Source of the DNA: Axinella damicornis
Taxonomy: Eukaryota > Porifera > Demospongiae > Axinellida > Axinellidae
DNA length: 64,000 nt
Assembly (NCBI GenBank): GCA_963931865.1
Contig: OZ007510.1
Coordinates: forward strand, 10,388,993 to 10,452,992
Direction of reading: 5' to 3'
The notes below the pieces were generated by a model, which worked only from the letters and a program-made list of their open reading frames with translations, was not told where the DNA came from and did no database searches. Positions 23,040 through 33,800 of the stretch are shown one piece after another; within the stretch, counting starts at the first letter, position 1; each line of letters opens with the position of its first letter. A program made the translations under genes and the position numbers.

Positions 23040-23625
23040 AGCAAGATTCATCTAGCAAGATTGCATAAGTACTTTTTTCAGTGATAAATACTGAGCTACT
23101 GAGGTAGCTACACATGCATCATGTTTCATTAATGAGACGAGAGAAAGATCCGAAATGTGGGACAAACGTTCAGAGATAAGCAAGCTATAGCTGAACTGAA
23201 TAGGTTGTTAATGATATTCATGATCTACAAAATAAGACAGATTACGGCCCTTGTCGCAGTCACAGTCAGGGTATGGTTGGACAGAGGTTCAGTGCTCAGT
23301 TCAGCTATAGCTTGCTTATCTCTGAACGTTTGTCCCACATTTCGGATCTTTCTCTCGTCGCAAGATTCATCTAGCAAGATTGCATAAGTACTTTTTTCAG
23401 TGATAAATACTGAGCTACTGAGGTAGCTACACATGCATCATGTTTCATTAATGAGACGAGAGAAAGATCCGAAATGTGGGACAAACGTTCAGAGATAAGC
23501 AAGCTATAGCTGAACTGAGCACTGAACCTCTGTCCAACCATACCCTGACTGTGACTGCGACAAGGGCCGTAATCTGTCTTATTTTGTAGATCATGAATAT
23601 CATTAACAACCTATTCAGTGTTATT
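23040..23625. repeat. Complex inverted duplication (Z-X-Y-X'-Z-X-Y')
   Basis: X (gacgagagaaagatccgaaa ... agctgaactga, about 23137-23198) occurs three times, inverted at about 23298-23358 and direct again at about 23457-23517. Y (about 23199-23297) lies between the inverted Xs and reappears inverted at about 23518-23622. Z (gcaagattcatctagcaaga ... tttcattaat) precedes both direct X copies. Copies are near identical, so the event is recent or an assembly artefact. Confidence 0.75.
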
Positions 23626-24475
23626 CTGTGTGTTGGTGGGTGTGCCTGTGCCGTTGGTGCCTGTAAAGCCCCAACTGTAGCTAACCTTGGTTGCAAGCTT
23701 GTACTTGACACAGTCTGATACAAATAGCCCTGGGGTTCCCATGAATATCATTAAATAGCTCCATTTTTAGGTGAGCTGCTTTCCCATTAATGGTGAGCTA
23801 GCCGACTCCTCCAAAGTTGCTGCCCTTAGTAGCTAGGTAGCTACACGGGTACAGTTGACCAAGCACGGTTGCAGCTGTGTCTGTGGTGCTTATTGGAGTG
23901 ACCTCCCCTTGTATTGGCACTAAGTCACAATGCAGTTGACATACATCATGTGTCCATGACTCACTCTCACACATGCACGCACACACACACGACAACACTG
24001 ATAAATAGCTACAGCTAGCTATGACACTTGCAGCACTACCGTTTAGTAGTTTTGACTTTGAAATGATTTTGTCTGCATGATCTGTTGTATTGGGAATAGG
24101 GATGAAGAAACATGATGAGGACGGAGGATTTGTTTGTTTGATGAGGACGGAGGATTTGTTTGTTTGTTGTCCACAAACTAGAATGGAGAAGTGATCTTCT
24201 TCAACATGTTATTAACAGACTTGATCAATGATAGCTACAATATAGCTAGCTATCACAAGCAAAGAAGACTAACAGAAGACTAACAGAATCACGGCATTCT
24301 GGATCACAGTCTTTACATTCTTCCCGGTGCACCTCGATGGGCAGTTAATCATCCATCCACTCCTCCTGTCTCTACAACCCCCAGACTGAGTTCCACACCC
24401 CTCAATCATTCAATTACCATCACCATCGCCACTGCGACCCATTGTTACTTGCAACAGCACACACCTCCACACCAT
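23626..24475. other. Intergenic, nothing recognised
   Basis: Short direct repeats only (gatgaggacggaggatttgt twice at about 24115-24160). No supported gene. Confidence 0.35.
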
Positions 24476-24607
24476 TGAGGACACTTAGCTTCTGCAAGAA
24501 TTCAACTTTTCACTGATGAGTTTGAGAATGAGGATTCAGATGAAAGTATTGATGATGATCCAGAACTTGACACAATGATTAAGGCTGTGATTTCTGTTAA
24601 CAGCTAG
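24476..24607 (+). CDS. Possible C-terminal exon, acidic protein
   Basis: An open frame of 43 codons with an acidic Asp/Glu/Ser run (DEFENEDSDESIDDDPELD) ends in TAG. Upstream in the same frame is a stop at about 24473, and possible acceptors lie at about 24490-24498. It reads like the end of an acidic protein, but no partner exon is found. It may be a remnant of a transposon-encoded protein. Weak. Confidence 0.2.
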
Positions 24608-24985
24608 TTTATCTTTGTAAAGATCAGTCTCTGTAGTACATGTAGTCGCTAACTTTTAAGATGTACTTTACTTTGTTTGGTGTGGATTTGACTTACTAGC
24701 TAATATTGCATTTCTATGGAATTTAATTTGGAAATTATTGTGGTCAACCAATTAACAATAATATAGAAAGTTATAGGAAGCAACCACCAACGTTATGCAG
24801 TAGTTAGCTACTAGAGGTTTCCCCGCAGTTATCCTAAGGTTTCTTCACATCTTTGTGAACTTATAATTTTATATAATACTGGGGTTTTGAACCACTAGTA
24901 CTGGAGTAAACAGAAACCTTAATTAGTTACTGTTATATGCTACACACAGGAAACCTCTGTGCAACACAGAAGCTGTCAAAAAATG
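24608..24985. other. Intergenic, AT-rich
   Basis: Nothing recognised between the acidic ORF and the poly-C tract. Confidence 0.35.
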
Positions 24986-24994
24986 CCCCCCCCC

Positions 24995-25025
<31 letters not shown>

Positions 25026-25030
25026 ACACA
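24986..25030. repeat. Poly-C followed by (CA)n
   Basis: About 25 C, then about 10 CA dinucleotides, same order as at 22183. Confidence 0.85.
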
Positions 25031-25218
25031 TCATTGCAGCCAATGGTCCGCAGATTTTGGGATCTGGAGTTGCTCATCACGAGTCCGGATAAACCGAAGC
25101 TCCACAACCAGTTTGTAAAGAGAAGACAGTATTTACAAAACATACAGTTTGGGGGTATAATGGGAACCTAGATATATTAGCTACAGCCACATATAAGATT
25201 AGGGCAAGCAGGAGCATT

Positions 25219-26373
25219 CTAATACTTAGTGACGGCATCCTGGTATGTAGGAGGGTCCGAAGATGTTAGTTCGGGATTTTTAGGAACAGTTTCAGGCACG
25301 ACAGACGGAATGGCCTGAGGGGGTGGAGCCAAAGGCAATCCCAGAGGAAGAGGAGGGGTAAGAGCAAAAGAAACTGGTGGAGGGTTTACTGCAGCTGGTG
25401 GGGGATAGGTGCCGGGGGTGGCAGTGGGTGGGTCTGGGTTGAAGGGCACATTACCAACAGTGAGAGGAATAGTGAGCGTTGGGTTGAAAAGAACTCGGGG
25501 TATGAGAGTATTGAATGTGAGAAAAAAGGTTCTCTGGATTATATTGGACGACCTCATAGTAGTGGGAGTTGTGACAGGAATCTTTAAGACGTTCACTTCG
25601 GGAACCCATACCAATGTACGATGAGGTTCAACTGGCTCACATCCTTGGACAACATGAGATACATTAGCGTATTGATGGCCACCTTGAGCAGAGTAAGTAA
25701 CTCTCTCATGAAGGTCAACCGTCACTTGGACTGGTCTGGAGCCGCCATTCTCCACGGTAACTCGGAATGGAATCTCCTCTCCAATACAGTAGCCAGTTCT
25801 GGGAACTTCAGCAATCGTGGTGATGGGGCCAGACTGACAGCACAAGATACCAGCTGTCTTTTGATTCTGGAGACGATACTGCAACCTCAGTTGAGCAGCA
25901 TTGGTATCGATTATCTCATTGACTAAGATCTTTGTCTCAAGAGAGTGGGGAACATTGGGGTAAGGTCTGCTTATCTTAGCCCCGAGAGTGTACCGGATCC
26001 AGCCAATGCGACTCTCGAACGAAGACGGACTCTGTGGCGGTATGAGATAGCGAAATTGGTAGTGGTACTCGCCAGGAGGAAGCACTATGGCTTCAGGGCT
26101 CTTCGACCAACCAATGCTCTGTAGCTCGACGTAGGTTTCATTTGCCGTGTAATTAACGGTTTCCGTCCTTCTTGAATCTCCAGTACCTGTACTCCGTGTC
26201 TCCGTCCAGTGGACGTGGCCCTTTCCCGTGAGGTAGATGACGATATCGTTGTAGTTCTTGGGCTCGTCGACTTTCACCACTAGCGTCCCGACCACCTCTG
26301 TGCCGGGGAAGTACGTTGACCCGGAGGGAGGATTCGCGAGCAGAATCTTGAAATCTTGCAGTACATCCACCAT
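25219..26373 (-). CDS. Arrestin domain-containing protein (alpha-arrestin) with PPxY tail
   Basis: 384 aa from the first ATG (26373); the frame is open to 26469 but only with a TTG. Alpha-arrestins are cytosolic adaptors that recruit NEDD4-family ubiquitin ligases to membrane proteins for endocytosis. An arrestin N-like domain spans about residues 5-150 (FPGTEVVGTLVV, YNDIVIYLTGKGHVHWTE, LPPGEYHYQFRYLIPP near its end). An arrestin C-like domain spans about 165-310 (TGYCIGEEIPFRVTVENGG, VTVDLHERVTYSA, IPLTVGNVPF). A Pro-rich linker follows, and the last residues hold PPTY, a PPxY WW-binding motif. Intronless. Its 3' end faces 190 bp of AT-rich DNA after the poly-C/CA tract. Orthology to a particular ARRDC is not claimed. 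Confidence 0.9.
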   Translation of the reverse strand: MVDVLQDFKILLANPPSGSTYFPGTEVVGTLVVKVDEPKNYNDIVIYLTGKGHVHWTETRSTGTGDSRRTETVNYTANETYVELQSIGWSKSPEAIVLPPGEYHYQFRYLIPPQSPSSFESRIGWIRYTLGAKISRPYPNVPHSLETKILVNEIIDTNAAQLRLQYRLQNQKTAGILCCQSGPITTIAEVPRTGYCIGEEIPFRVTVENGGSRPVQVTVDLHERVTYSAQGGHQYANVSHVVQGCEPVEPHRTLVWVPEVNVLKIPVTTPTTMRSSNIIQRTFFLTFNTLIPRVLFNPTLTIPLTVGNVPFNPDPPTATPGTYPPPAAVNPPPVSFALTPPLPLGLPLAPPPQAIPSVVPETVPKNPELTSSDPPTYQDAVTKY

Positions 26374-26606
26374 GACGACTGATTCCCTTTCCGACCAGCT
26401 TAATTCGGGTACCCTGTAAAACCTGGACTCTGGACTGGACTGACCAAAACAGCTGTACACAGACAGCAAACGCCACCAAAGCTATGAACCGTTGTCTCCA
26501 GCTCTGTCTCAAGTTGCTTCCTTGCCTGTTGCGGCGGCATCCGTCTCCTCGATTTCCGAGAGGTCAAAGGTCACGTGCAATTTAATTAATGAGCTTCAGC
26601 ATGCAA

Positions 26607-26664
26607 TAGTCTCGGTACCAGACTATTCGCGCACGGCGGCGCGAAGAGTCTGGTACCGAGACTA
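26607..26664. repeat. 58-bp palindrome upstream of the arrestin-domain gene
   Basis: Arms tagtctcggtaccagact / agtctggtaccgagacta around a cgcgcacggcggcgcg centre. It lies about 235 bp before the start codon of the arrestin-domain gene. The ends resemble the hAT-like MITEs (tagcctcg...), but no 8-bp duplication was found. Confidence 0.6.
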
Positions 26665-26849
26665 CTCGAAAGGATGGATATATTTATACTTCAAGAAAGG
26701 CTGAAGTTAGGTTTCTGCTTATAATAACTGCTCTTCTAATCCTTCAAGCAGGCAGAGCATCCTAACTGGAATTCTGATGCTACCCTTTGCTACACTTGAT
26801 GCTGTATATATAAATTATATACAGAAGAATACCTCCAATAAAAGTAACG

Positions 26850-27023
26850 ATGTTGCACAATGTTGCAGGAAATGATCCCAAGCCAAAAACACCTCGAGTG
26901 GTGTCACCTGGCCAGTATGTTTGTGACAAAACTGTTTACAATGGTGCTGATCTCAAATCAGTTAAGTTCTCACACCTTGGTGACAGCAGAAGTGAATGGG
27001 GAATTCCAGTAGGACGAGGGTGA
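26850..27023 (+). CDS. Small ORF, 57 aa, unknown
   Basis: ATG at 26850 opens MLHNVAGNDPKPKTPRVVSP, and the ORF ends VGRG then TGA. The composition (Gly, Asp, Lys, single Cys, SPGQYVCDKTVYNGADLKSV) looks protein-like rather than random. A TATA-like stretch (gtatatataaattatatac, about 26803-26821) lies 30-45 bp before the ATG. After the TGA the same frame stays open to 27257, beginning KGGVLKCK, so the stop could be a recent nonsense change. Alternatively it is an exon with acceptor ttgcag at 26863-26868. Family not recognised. Confidence 0.3.
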   Translation: MLHNVAGNDPKPKTPRVVSPGQYVCDKTVYNGADLKSVKFSHLGDSRSEWGIPVGRG

Positions 27024-27252
27024 AAAGGTGGAGTCCTGAAATGTAAGTGTAGCATGCAGGACACCTCTAGCGTTGTCATTCTACGCCCAGCAATGAGTCA
27101 ACTGAGAAATCCTCTCCCACTCTTCCTGCAATCTCAGACTTTAAGTCGCCCTCAGCCCACACTCACCGAGCCTACAAGCTGTAATTGTCTTGCATCCTAC
27201 TGTGCAGGCACACCACTCTCAGGTGATACAGTGTATAAAAAACGTAGCAGGG

Positions 27253-27502
27253 TGTAGGGATACCAGAACGGCCAAAAGTAAGGAAACAAGAGGGATGATC
27301 GAAACAGTGAAGTATACAATTAACCCCCCCTACAGAAATCTTCTTCCATATAGCTATACACATGTACAATGAAAAAAGATATGTCCCCCTACAGAAATCT
27401 TCTTCCATATAGCTATACACATGTACAATGAAAAAAGATATGTAGGGGTGATTGTATACTTCACTGTTATGTTCGATCATCTCTCTTGTTTCCTTACTTT
27501 TA
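27253..27502. mobile_element. Foldback MITE with internal direct duplication
   Basis: The left arm (ggtgtagggataccagaacg, aaagtaaggaaacaagag, gaagtatacaat) is repeated inverted on the right (attgtatacttcactg, ctcttgtttccttac). A 60-bp block (ccctacagaaatcttcttcc ... gaaaaaagatatgt) is directly duplicated near the centre (about 27325-27380 and 27384-27443). Same family as 34-240 and 12835-12990. Confidence 0.65.
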
Positions 27503-27882
27503 ACAGATCAAGTAGTGGAAATTGCGTGAATTGCACAAAAATCGAGTAAAAAATATGCAATGGTACGAGCATATGATCGAAATTTTGAAATTCTTGAATT
27601 AAATTCAGTAGCTCCTGAAACACATTTTAACAGCATTCTCAAGTTTAGGGGGGCTAGTTCAATATGTTTGTGGGTAGGCCACTCTGGTTCTCAGCCCTAG
27701 CTGTGATGTGAACCGAATCAACTGATCCCTGTTCCAGTTGATATTAGAACTCCACACTGCAACCTATAGTCTCATGAGGCCACTGGCTGGGTCGGGCCAA
27801 CTGCAACCACACATGCAGCTTATAATAGACTTGGTACAAAGAACATGTACAAAGATAGCAACATACATTCAGTACAAGGCAT

Positions 27883-29913
27883 CTATTTCTTGAGAATATT
27901 CCAAACACCAGTAACTGGCTGGTCACAAATGATGCATGTCTTCATGTCTAAAATGTGTTCTGCACAGAGGGGTGTATGTTTGCAGGGATATGCAATGACA
28001 CGGTTCTCACTGTTACACACCATACAGGCACTGTAATACTGATTGGCATCAGAACATCTTGCTACAATGGGTAACAGATTTTGAGCAGTAGTTGAAGTGC
28101 TCAGTGTGTCAAAACTATTCAGTTTCGGCTGTGAAGCATCAATGCTTCGCATTTGTACAGGCTGTGGTTTGCCAAGTGGTGTGCTAAGAGGTTTGTGTTC
28201 AAAATGGATGAGAGTAACCCGCTTCTCCATACCTGCATAGTAACACACTATTGGCCTCACTGGTGCACGAATTCCACTAAATGCAGTCCCTTGCTCCTTC
28301 CCATTCACAGCATACGTTACCACTGCTTCACCTTCATCCACATCCACTCTGAGCCCCACCAAGGTACCCGCCATCCAAAATTCATCATATTTCTGTGGCA
28401 ATTCTTCACCTTTTTTGTACAACATTCCTTGAAAGGAGCGATAGAGGTACAGATTTGGAGACAAGTAAATGTTTCCTTGTTTAGGTAATGCGAGACCAGC
28501 CTCATGTGCAAGACCTATGCAAGTACTTGCGCCTTGGTCAGATTCAATGATGAACGAGAAGTCATATCGACCAGAAACACAGCTTACACTCAGCATGCAG
28601 TATGAATTTCTCGACTGGGATTTATCACGGTAGAGTGTCATCAAATCGCTTGAGACATTTACGCTTCCTGATTTTGTACTAGGATCAAATGTCACTTTCA
28701 TTGGTAGTCGAGAGGTTTCAGTAACATTAGATACTATGGTGACAGCAGTGTCAGGAACAGCACGTGCAAGCAGTGCCGGAGTACCTGGTTCAGATGTGAA
28801 ATATTGGATGAGTTCGACCCGCTTTTCATATGCAGCATAGACAGCCACCACAGGTTGGACGGCATCAGGAAGATCTCGGAAGGCTATCCCGAGATATTTT
28901 CCAAGCCGGAAAATTTTTAGTGTTCTATCTTGCATATTTAGCACTAACTCCACAGTAACACTGCTATTGGCCTGCCACCCTAGTGCCTCCAAAGAGACTT
29001 GCAGTTGCTTTCCATCCTCATACAAGAGTCCTCGGTAAGAACGCCACAACCATAGGCCAGTGTGATGATACACATGGATCGTTGGGTCACGGAGGTAATC
29101 ATCAGATAGGTTAAATGGATATTTTGCAAGGCCTAGACACAACGATGCACCAAAATCAGAACTAATCTTCAGTGTCCAGCGATGCAGTCCCGAGGTTATT
29201 ACCTTGTTGATGAAGGCACAGCCATTACCTTGTTCTGTACTGTCACGAGACAACACCTTTCCATTTGCAGACACTCTCAATATACCACACACATTCCTGG
29301 CATCAAAGAACACCTGTGCCGATATGTCATTTAGGCTTTCAATTCCTCGTTCAAAGTGCATGATGTGAAATGAAACTTGTGAATGACTGTTGCTTGCTAT
29401 TCCAGCAAACGGCCATACTTCTGTGGGCATGTTAGGTATTGCTTCCTTCCTTACTTCCGGTTCTTTACCAGGATTGAAAACACTGAAGACGACATCACCA
29501 GTACCCATGTCCAATACACATTTGATTATGGCACCATCCACACATTTGGGCAACTGCTGGATAACTCCGCCTCCACCGTGCAGAATCACACGCCCATTTT
29601 TCAAGTCCCAAAGTGACAAGTTTGAGTTGCCACTCAGGGTCATGCTGTTACAATCGCCTAAAGTCAATGCAAATCCCAATACAGGTACGCTGTCTGCAGC
29701 AAAGCAGACTTTGAGTTGGAGTGCAAAACATCTTGCTCTTGTAGCTTTTGAGAGTTGTCGACTGAAAGAGGCAATTTTGTTTTCAGAGTACGGTGGGAAA
29801 ATTGTAACTTGATTCTGTTCCTGGATTACAGTACCAAAAGAACGACTGTGAGCATGGAACTGGGCAATTCCTTCCTGGTTCAGTGGATCAGGTGAAGAGA
29901 GGCTGTTCCCCAT
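27883..29913 (-). CDS. Multi-SPRY-like protein with C-terminal RING finger; probable E3 ligase
   Basis: 676 aa if started at the ATG at 29913; an upstream in-frame ATG at 30006 would add 31 residues. I prefer 29913: its context is gacATGG, against a weak tatATGG at 30006, and it gives MGNSLSSP, which fits N-myristoylation (Gly2, Ser6). Three related beta-rich SPRY-like repeats follow, at about residues 55-200, 215-385 and 415-585. The later two share LCLGLA / TCIGLA, LWLWRSYRGLLYEDG / LYLYRSFQGMLYKKG and a PVVAVYAAYEKRVELI / PIVCYYAGMEKRVTLI end. The C-terminal RING is C-x2-C ... C-x-H-x3-C-x2-H-x6-C-x2-C (ACMVCNSENRV, YPCKHTPLCAEH, TCIICDQPV). Probably a membrane-anchored ubiquitin ligase; substrate unknown. 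Intronless, oriented away from NPRL3. Confidence 0.85.
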   Translation of the reverse strand: MGNSLSSPDPLNQEGIAQFHAHSRSFGTVIQEQNQVTIFPPYSENKIASFSRQLSKATRARCFALQLKVCFAADSVPVLGFALTLGDCNSMTLSGNSNLSLWDLKNGRVILHGGGGVIQQLPKCVDGAIIKCVLDMGTGDVVFSVFNPGKEPEVRKEAIPNMPTEVWPFAGIASNSHSQVSFHIMHFERGIESLNDISAQVFFDARNVCGILRVSANGKVLSRDSTEQGNGCAFINKVITSGLHRWTLKISSDFGASLCLGLAKYPFNLSDDYLRDPTIHVYHHTGLWLWRSYRGLLYEDGKQLQVSLEALGWQANSSVTVELVLNMQDRTLKIFRLGKYLGIAFRDLPDAVQPVVAVYAAYEKRVELIQYFTSEPGTPALLARAVPDTAVTIVSNVTETSRLPMKVTFDPSTKSGSVNVSSDLMTLYRDKSQSRNSYCMLSVSCVSGRYDFSFIIESDQGASTCIGLAHEAGLALPKQGNIYLSPNLYLYRSFQGMLYKKGEELPQKYDEFWMAGTLVGLRVDVDEGEAVVTYAVNGKEQGTAFSGIRAPVRPIVCYYAGMEKRVTLIHFEHKPLSTPLGKPQPVQMRSIDASQPKLNSFDTLSTSTTAQNLLPIVARCSDANQYYSACMVCNSENRVIAYPCKHTPLCAEHILDMKTCIICDQPVTGVWNILKK

Positions 29914-30006
29914 GTCTGCCACTGCGTGTGGCTGGCAAAGGAGGGGATAGAGTTGACGAGTCAATTTTGATGAAATATTAATATGCTGTGGCCGCAAGAA
30001 GTCCAT

Positions 30007-30248
30007 ATACTTTAATTATACAAGGTGGCTATTGGTTCGGCAGGAATGGGTTAGGGTAAATTAGGGCTAGGCCAGTGCTGAATGAGCATGTGTGTCCATT
30101 TACCTGCAGTATGTACTTCCTGCCAGACCAATATCCATGTCATTTATTATAGAGCCAGGCTCCACCATCCTAACCCTAGTATGAAAGTAGCTACTGGACT
30201 TCCTGCCGATTCTCTAGACATTTCAAATTTCTTACAAGACCCTAACAA
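30007..30248. other. Divergent intergenic spacer, repeat fragments
   Basis: Between the SPRY-RING gene and NPRL3. It contains acttcctgccagaccaatat (about 30116), also seen at about 299 and 42348, and a gtgctgaatg-type stretch shared with about 41495. Promoters of both genes should lie between 29914 and 30830, but no TATA box stands out. Confidence 0.4.
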
Positions 30249-30519
30249 AGGGGTGACACTCCCATTGACGCCGTAGTCAGAGCTGCGACCAGGGTCAAGA
30301 CCGTCATTTTTGCTGCTTGACCACATAGCAAAAAGACTCTTGACCTTTTGACTGCGCTGTATTTCAGCTGTTGACCGCTTGACCGCCGATAGCCGTTACG
30401 GTATATGGAAGAATGCATATGCATAGTGACTCTACCCCTTCCTTAGTATACGGGGTCAAGATTCGCCGATAAGCCCGGTTGCAACTCTGACTACGGCGTC
30501 TATGGGAGTGTCACCCCCT
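30249..30519. mobile_element. MITE with about 38-bp terminal inverted repeats
   Basis: The left end aggggtgacactcccattga ... cgccgtagtcagag and the right end ctctgactacggcgtc ... tatgggagtgtcacccc are inverse with few changes. About 270 bp, non-coding. Lies between two divergent genes. Confidence 0.75.
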
Positions 30520-30829
30520 CGTAATACATATACCGGGGCGCTGAACAGTGGGTGTGACCACACAACTAAACACATTTAGAACACGGACATTTATCCGAGT
30601 ATGCCCAGCATCCGCATGACAAAAAGACAGTCATACCTTGATCTCGCAGTTACCGTACCGTGAATGGGGTCCACAGAAACTCCAACCATAGATGATGGAT
30701 GATCCCGGTCGATCCACTATGTGACTATGTCAACAACATGCTGTTCACTGAATACACATCGTTACGTCATTCACACTCCATACGATGATGTCATAAACTA
30801 GTCAATGATCAGATGCAGATCTAGGGATC

Positions 30830-33800
30830 ATGATGGAGCTCCGTCCCGTTGCTGTGGCCTTGGTGTCTTCAGGCAGCAGAGGGAACAGATTGCTGTTCTA
30901 CCACAGAGGAAAGCCACCAGGACAGTGCGGAGAAGGTATGAGTCCCAGTACACTGCCACTGAACTTGAGCCTTGAGGCTTGACCTATTAACCCTTTAAGA
31001 TCTAACGTTGCATATCTGCAACGTGAGACTTTCAGCTTCATGATGTCACATCCGGCAATGTCCTTGAGAGATAGGCTCTGCGCCAGCAGAAAGGGCGGGG
31101 CAGGGGGAGGTGGGTGGGTGCACCCGAAGGGTGCAAACAGCATGGCCGCGTTTGGGCTCAGCTTTGAACGGCCCTTGGTTGGAGCCGGGTAGGCCATTTC
31201 TCGGGTTTTAAGCATAAATGGACTTAGAAAGTAGCTGTCTTGCCTTGTAGGCCCTCCACTTCCAGTGTTCATGGTCAGTTTTTTAGCTACGGCAGGTTGG
31301 CTACTTCTCGGGAGGCTTGATTGCAAGTTCGTTAGTTGGTGGGTGTGGTTAAGTCACGTATATGCTTAGTGTAGCTGAAATTACCTGTGTGAGCAGTTTC
31401 GAGCCCAGCAACGCCAGGGAACAGAAATTAGGGTATGTTTAAGTGTTCTATAGACTGAAAATGACCTAGAGAAATAAATTTAGGCCCTAAAGAGTTAAAT
31501 TTGCATGCAGCATGATATTTATCATCTGGTGTGCATCCCAAGGAGGGATCTTGTGGACAAACAGCTGGTGTCTCCAAACCATTTCTGAGATAACGGTTAT
31601 GTTTTGACCCTATCGTATCACGGTGCCTGGCTGTGAACAGGTGTTTCTGCAGACAGAGTGATGTAATAGAGACATTTCTATGCTTGCATAGTACATGCAT
31701 ATCATCTAAGACAGTTATGTTTGCTACATCACCCCCAGGAATATTCTCCACCAGGTGATATGCAAACTGGATGTAGCTAATGTTGCTCAGGGTACAACGC
31801 GGGGGGGGGGGGGGGGGACCTAGGAATGGGGCTACAGTTCACACTGATTCAGTTACCATTATACAGGTGATCAGGAAGTTCCATGCTGCCTTTGTGTCCC
31901 CCTGTTGCATTATCCTGGCAAGAACACTGTTTCCAACATTACAGTATCCACAGGATTGATTATATTGCTTACCACACCCCCAAAGGTGGCGGCCTGGGAG
32001 TAAGACTAGATATTGGAATGAACATTATGTCAGTACTGCCATGGAAATTTTTATCCCCTTTCTTGCAGCTACGTTGAAAGATGTACTGAGGTGAGTCCAA
32101 TTCCCAATGTCATACAATTGTAGCTATCCGTAGTTCTTTCCGGCTTGTGTCCCTTGCTGTACAAAAGGAGGATACCATGAGCTGGGGAGAAGGCCCTAGC
32201 CTCGGTCCCAGGCTCTCTCCTCAAAACGGGGGAAGGAGAGAGCCTGGGACCGAGACTAAGAAGGCCCAGGAAGTGGCAGCTTATGTATTCTTCCCTTGAC
32301 TGTTCCTCCCTTCCTTCTTCCTGGTGTTGACACACAGTGAACTGCCAGCCAGTAACCTTTCGGAAATTCTAGCTCCCAGTTCTCTGATGGTTGGGCGGAA
32401 GTTTGAACTGAACGTGGATGAATGGAAGTTTGTGGGACATCCCTTCTCTGCACAGACTGTCGCCTTCACCACTGCTTGCAATGTGGTGTTTGTGCTGCAG
32501 GTACGTACTTTTGATTCACTGTAGCCTCACACCATGCATCCATTAGTTGTAGTATGCACAAATGGAGGTGGAAGGCCTTGTAAAGCTAATCACATGTGTA
32601 ACTAGACAGACAGAGGGGGAAGGGCCCTGACTGCAAGAATTCATGTTTCATGCTGACCTGTCCTTGTTGTCCGGAATGAGTGGTATTTATGCTGCCGTAG
32701 CGAACACTCACCAATGATTCCCATTAAATCCAGCCTCATTGCTAAGCCTTCTCTTCATCCAATTATTGATTGCTTATATACTCGCGGGGAGAAGGTCTGG
32801 TACATTCTATCATGTGAATTACATCAATGTTAGGTACACAGAGGGTGGGAGGGGTCCCTCTGAAGGGTAGAGTCAGTTCAGAGGAATGAAATCTTCACTG
32901 TCGATCGTTCATCTGCAGCTCCGCCAAGTTCTCTTGTGCTTCTCTCATCCTTGGTGTCCAAGTAAACCACATTCATGAGCCTCACATTGCAAGGGCAGGC
33001 TACAGAGTGAATATAGGTAATGAATTCCATTACTGCTCAGGGAATGACCCTTTTTGGAATTCATTTGCTGTTGCTGCAAATACATGGCATTGGATTGTTG
33101 AGAATTTATGCAGGGTATGCACTCAGTTAAATTTGCCTTCATGCCTGGAAGATACTTTGCAAACAAAACTAGTCCTACTGCTGATTTTCATAGGTCGATT
33201 AGGATGAGAGTGGTATACAGTTTAATGTAGTGGCAGGATTCTCAATCACCATCACAGGGAGAGGGGGGATACAACATAAACAGGTCTTACCGAGCGCCTG
33301 GGAACGAAGCCAGTCTCTGATTTGATCCTCTTTGATGAAGTGACAAACACACTCTTGGTTAGTGATGCCTGATTCTTACTCTCACCTTCAGCTGACTCTG
33401 ATTGCATCCACCGTCTCATAATTAGCTAGCCTCATTCCCAGGCTGCTTGTGGGTGGCTAGGAACTCCTGCACGATCCTTTAGTGGCACAAAACAGTCGAA
33501 TGAAATATCCTGTTTTGTTTTTCTTCAGTCTTACTGCTCTGCAGCTGTGGTTGAGGCGTACGATCACTTGTCCCATTTGATTGGTTCAGCAGTCACCCAC
33601 GAAGAACAGAAGTGAGTTATGCGTAATAAATTCATTGCGCATTCCGCAACCTTATACAGCATTACTGCAAGCCCTTGTTTAGCCGGGAAGCTAACATCCC
33701 TCAGAGCATCCCTGTGAGCTGAAAAAGATCACCACTCAGTCTCAAGCTCATGTGAATGGTAGGATGGAAGCACTTAAGTGTGTTGTTGCAGGTGTGCCTC

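Noticed and set aside
30898..31326. 142-codon minus-strand ORF in NPRL3 intron 1
   Set aside because: Lies in the TTAA MITE; the same region at 6133-6635 has no equivalent intact frame.
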